Assembly (NCBI GenBank): GCA_036625675.1 | Contig: JAZKTH010000148.1 | Span: forward strand, 1-6,046 | Direction of reading: 5' to 3' | Origin: Halalkaliarchaeum sp036625675 | GTDB taxonomy: Archaea; Halobacteriota; Halobacteria; Halobacteriales; Haloferacaceae | Length of the DNA: 6,046 nt | Shown here: positions 5,811 through 6,046 of the stretch, piece after piece | How the letters are laid out: each line of letters starts with the position of its first letter | Numbering within the stretch: position 1 is the first letter of the stretch | The notes under the pieces: model-generated | What the model was told of the DNA's origin: nothing | Database searches by the model: none | What the model saw: the letters and a program-made list of their open reading frames with translations, nothing else | Position numbers and translations under genes: made by a program

Positions 5811-6046
5811 TCAGTCGTCCTCGGCGGTCGGATCGCTTACCTCCGTCGTCGCGTCCGCGGTCGATTCACTGGGTTTCGTGCTCTCGAGCTGTCCGGTCGT
5901 GTGCCCGCGCCAGTCGACCCTGCGCTGGAGCCACAGCGCGGCGTACACCAGCGAGAGCAACACGGGCACCTCGATCAGCGGGCCGATGACCGTCGTGAAG
6001 GCGACGCCGGAGCCGACGCCGAAGACGGCGACCGCGACGGCGATCG
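5811..6046 (-). CDS. ACR3-type arsenite efflux permease (C-terminal part)
   Basis: This is the end of a bile-acid/arsenite transporter-fold membrane protein; the gene enters from the right edge and only 77 codons plus the stop lie in the window. AVAVFGVGSGVAFTTVIGPL followed by IEVPVLLSLVYAALWLQRR is the ACR3 signature of the last two membrane helices. It includes the Glu in GPLxEVP, which the family uses for arsenite/proton antiport. The tail (about 38 residues after WLQRR) is Asp/Glu/Thr/Ser-rich, hydrophilic and typical of haloarchaeal extensions. ACR3 exports arsenite from the cytoplasm and usually sits with ArsR or an arsenate reductase; neither is visible here. Two deleted-looking small ORFs follow closely on the same strand. 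Confidence 0.85.
   Translation of the reverse strand, partial: IAVAVAVFGVGSGVAFTTVIGPLIEVPVLLSLVYAALWLQRRVDWRGHTTGQLESTKPSESTADATTEVSDPTAEDD

Overview
The window reads as haloarchaeal chromosome. It is GC-rich and its genes strongly prefer G or C in third codon positions. The proteins are acidic (Asp/Glu-rich), the non-coding gaps are short and AT-rich with TATA-like boxes, and most genes lack a convincing Shine-Dalgarno sequence. No tRNA, rRNA, CRISPR array or insertion sequence was seen.

Layout, left to right. (1) 1-344, plus strand: the C-terminal end of an ABC transporter permease of the nitrate/sulfonate/taurine type, cut by the window edge. (2) 380-2822, minus strand: cydA and cydB, a complete two-gene operon for a short Q-loop cytochrome bd quinol oxidase. 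Its key haem and quinol residues are present. (3) About 2906-3440, minus strand: two damaged ferredoxin-type genes. The upstream one (3129-3440) has an otherwise intact two-cluster ferredoxin frame interrupted by a single in-frame TGA, exactly where the fourth cysteine of cluster 1 should be. The downstream one keeps a perfect four-cysteine cluster motif but has no start codon. (4) 3441-3746: a divergent regulatory gap. It holds an 8-bp perfect inverted repeat around an AT-rich box on the ferredoxin side, and a TATA box beside a 10-bp palindrome on the other side. (5) 3747-5136, plus strand: a tight two-gene operon of an FmdE-family protein with a C-terminal zinc ribbon and a TSUP (TauE/SafE) membrane transporter. 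(6) 5279-6046, minus strand: the 3' end of an ACR3-type arsenite efflux gene, then two very short ORFs. These look like a universal stress protein and an M20 metallopeptidase, each reduced to its N-terminal and C-terminal tips by a large in-frame internal deletion.

Functionally, cydAB would provide a high-affinity terminal oxidase. The ferredoxin/FmdE/TSUP cluster looks like a small redox-plus-anion-transport module, but its substrate cannot be read from the sequence. The right end belongs to an arsenic-resistance neighbourhood. Four of the ten gene-like units are broken or unusual (the TGA ferredoxin, the start-less ferredoxin, the mini-UspA and the mini-M20). That points to active gene decay, or to assembly or sequence errors, or to a recoding event at the TGA; these possibilities need to be separated.
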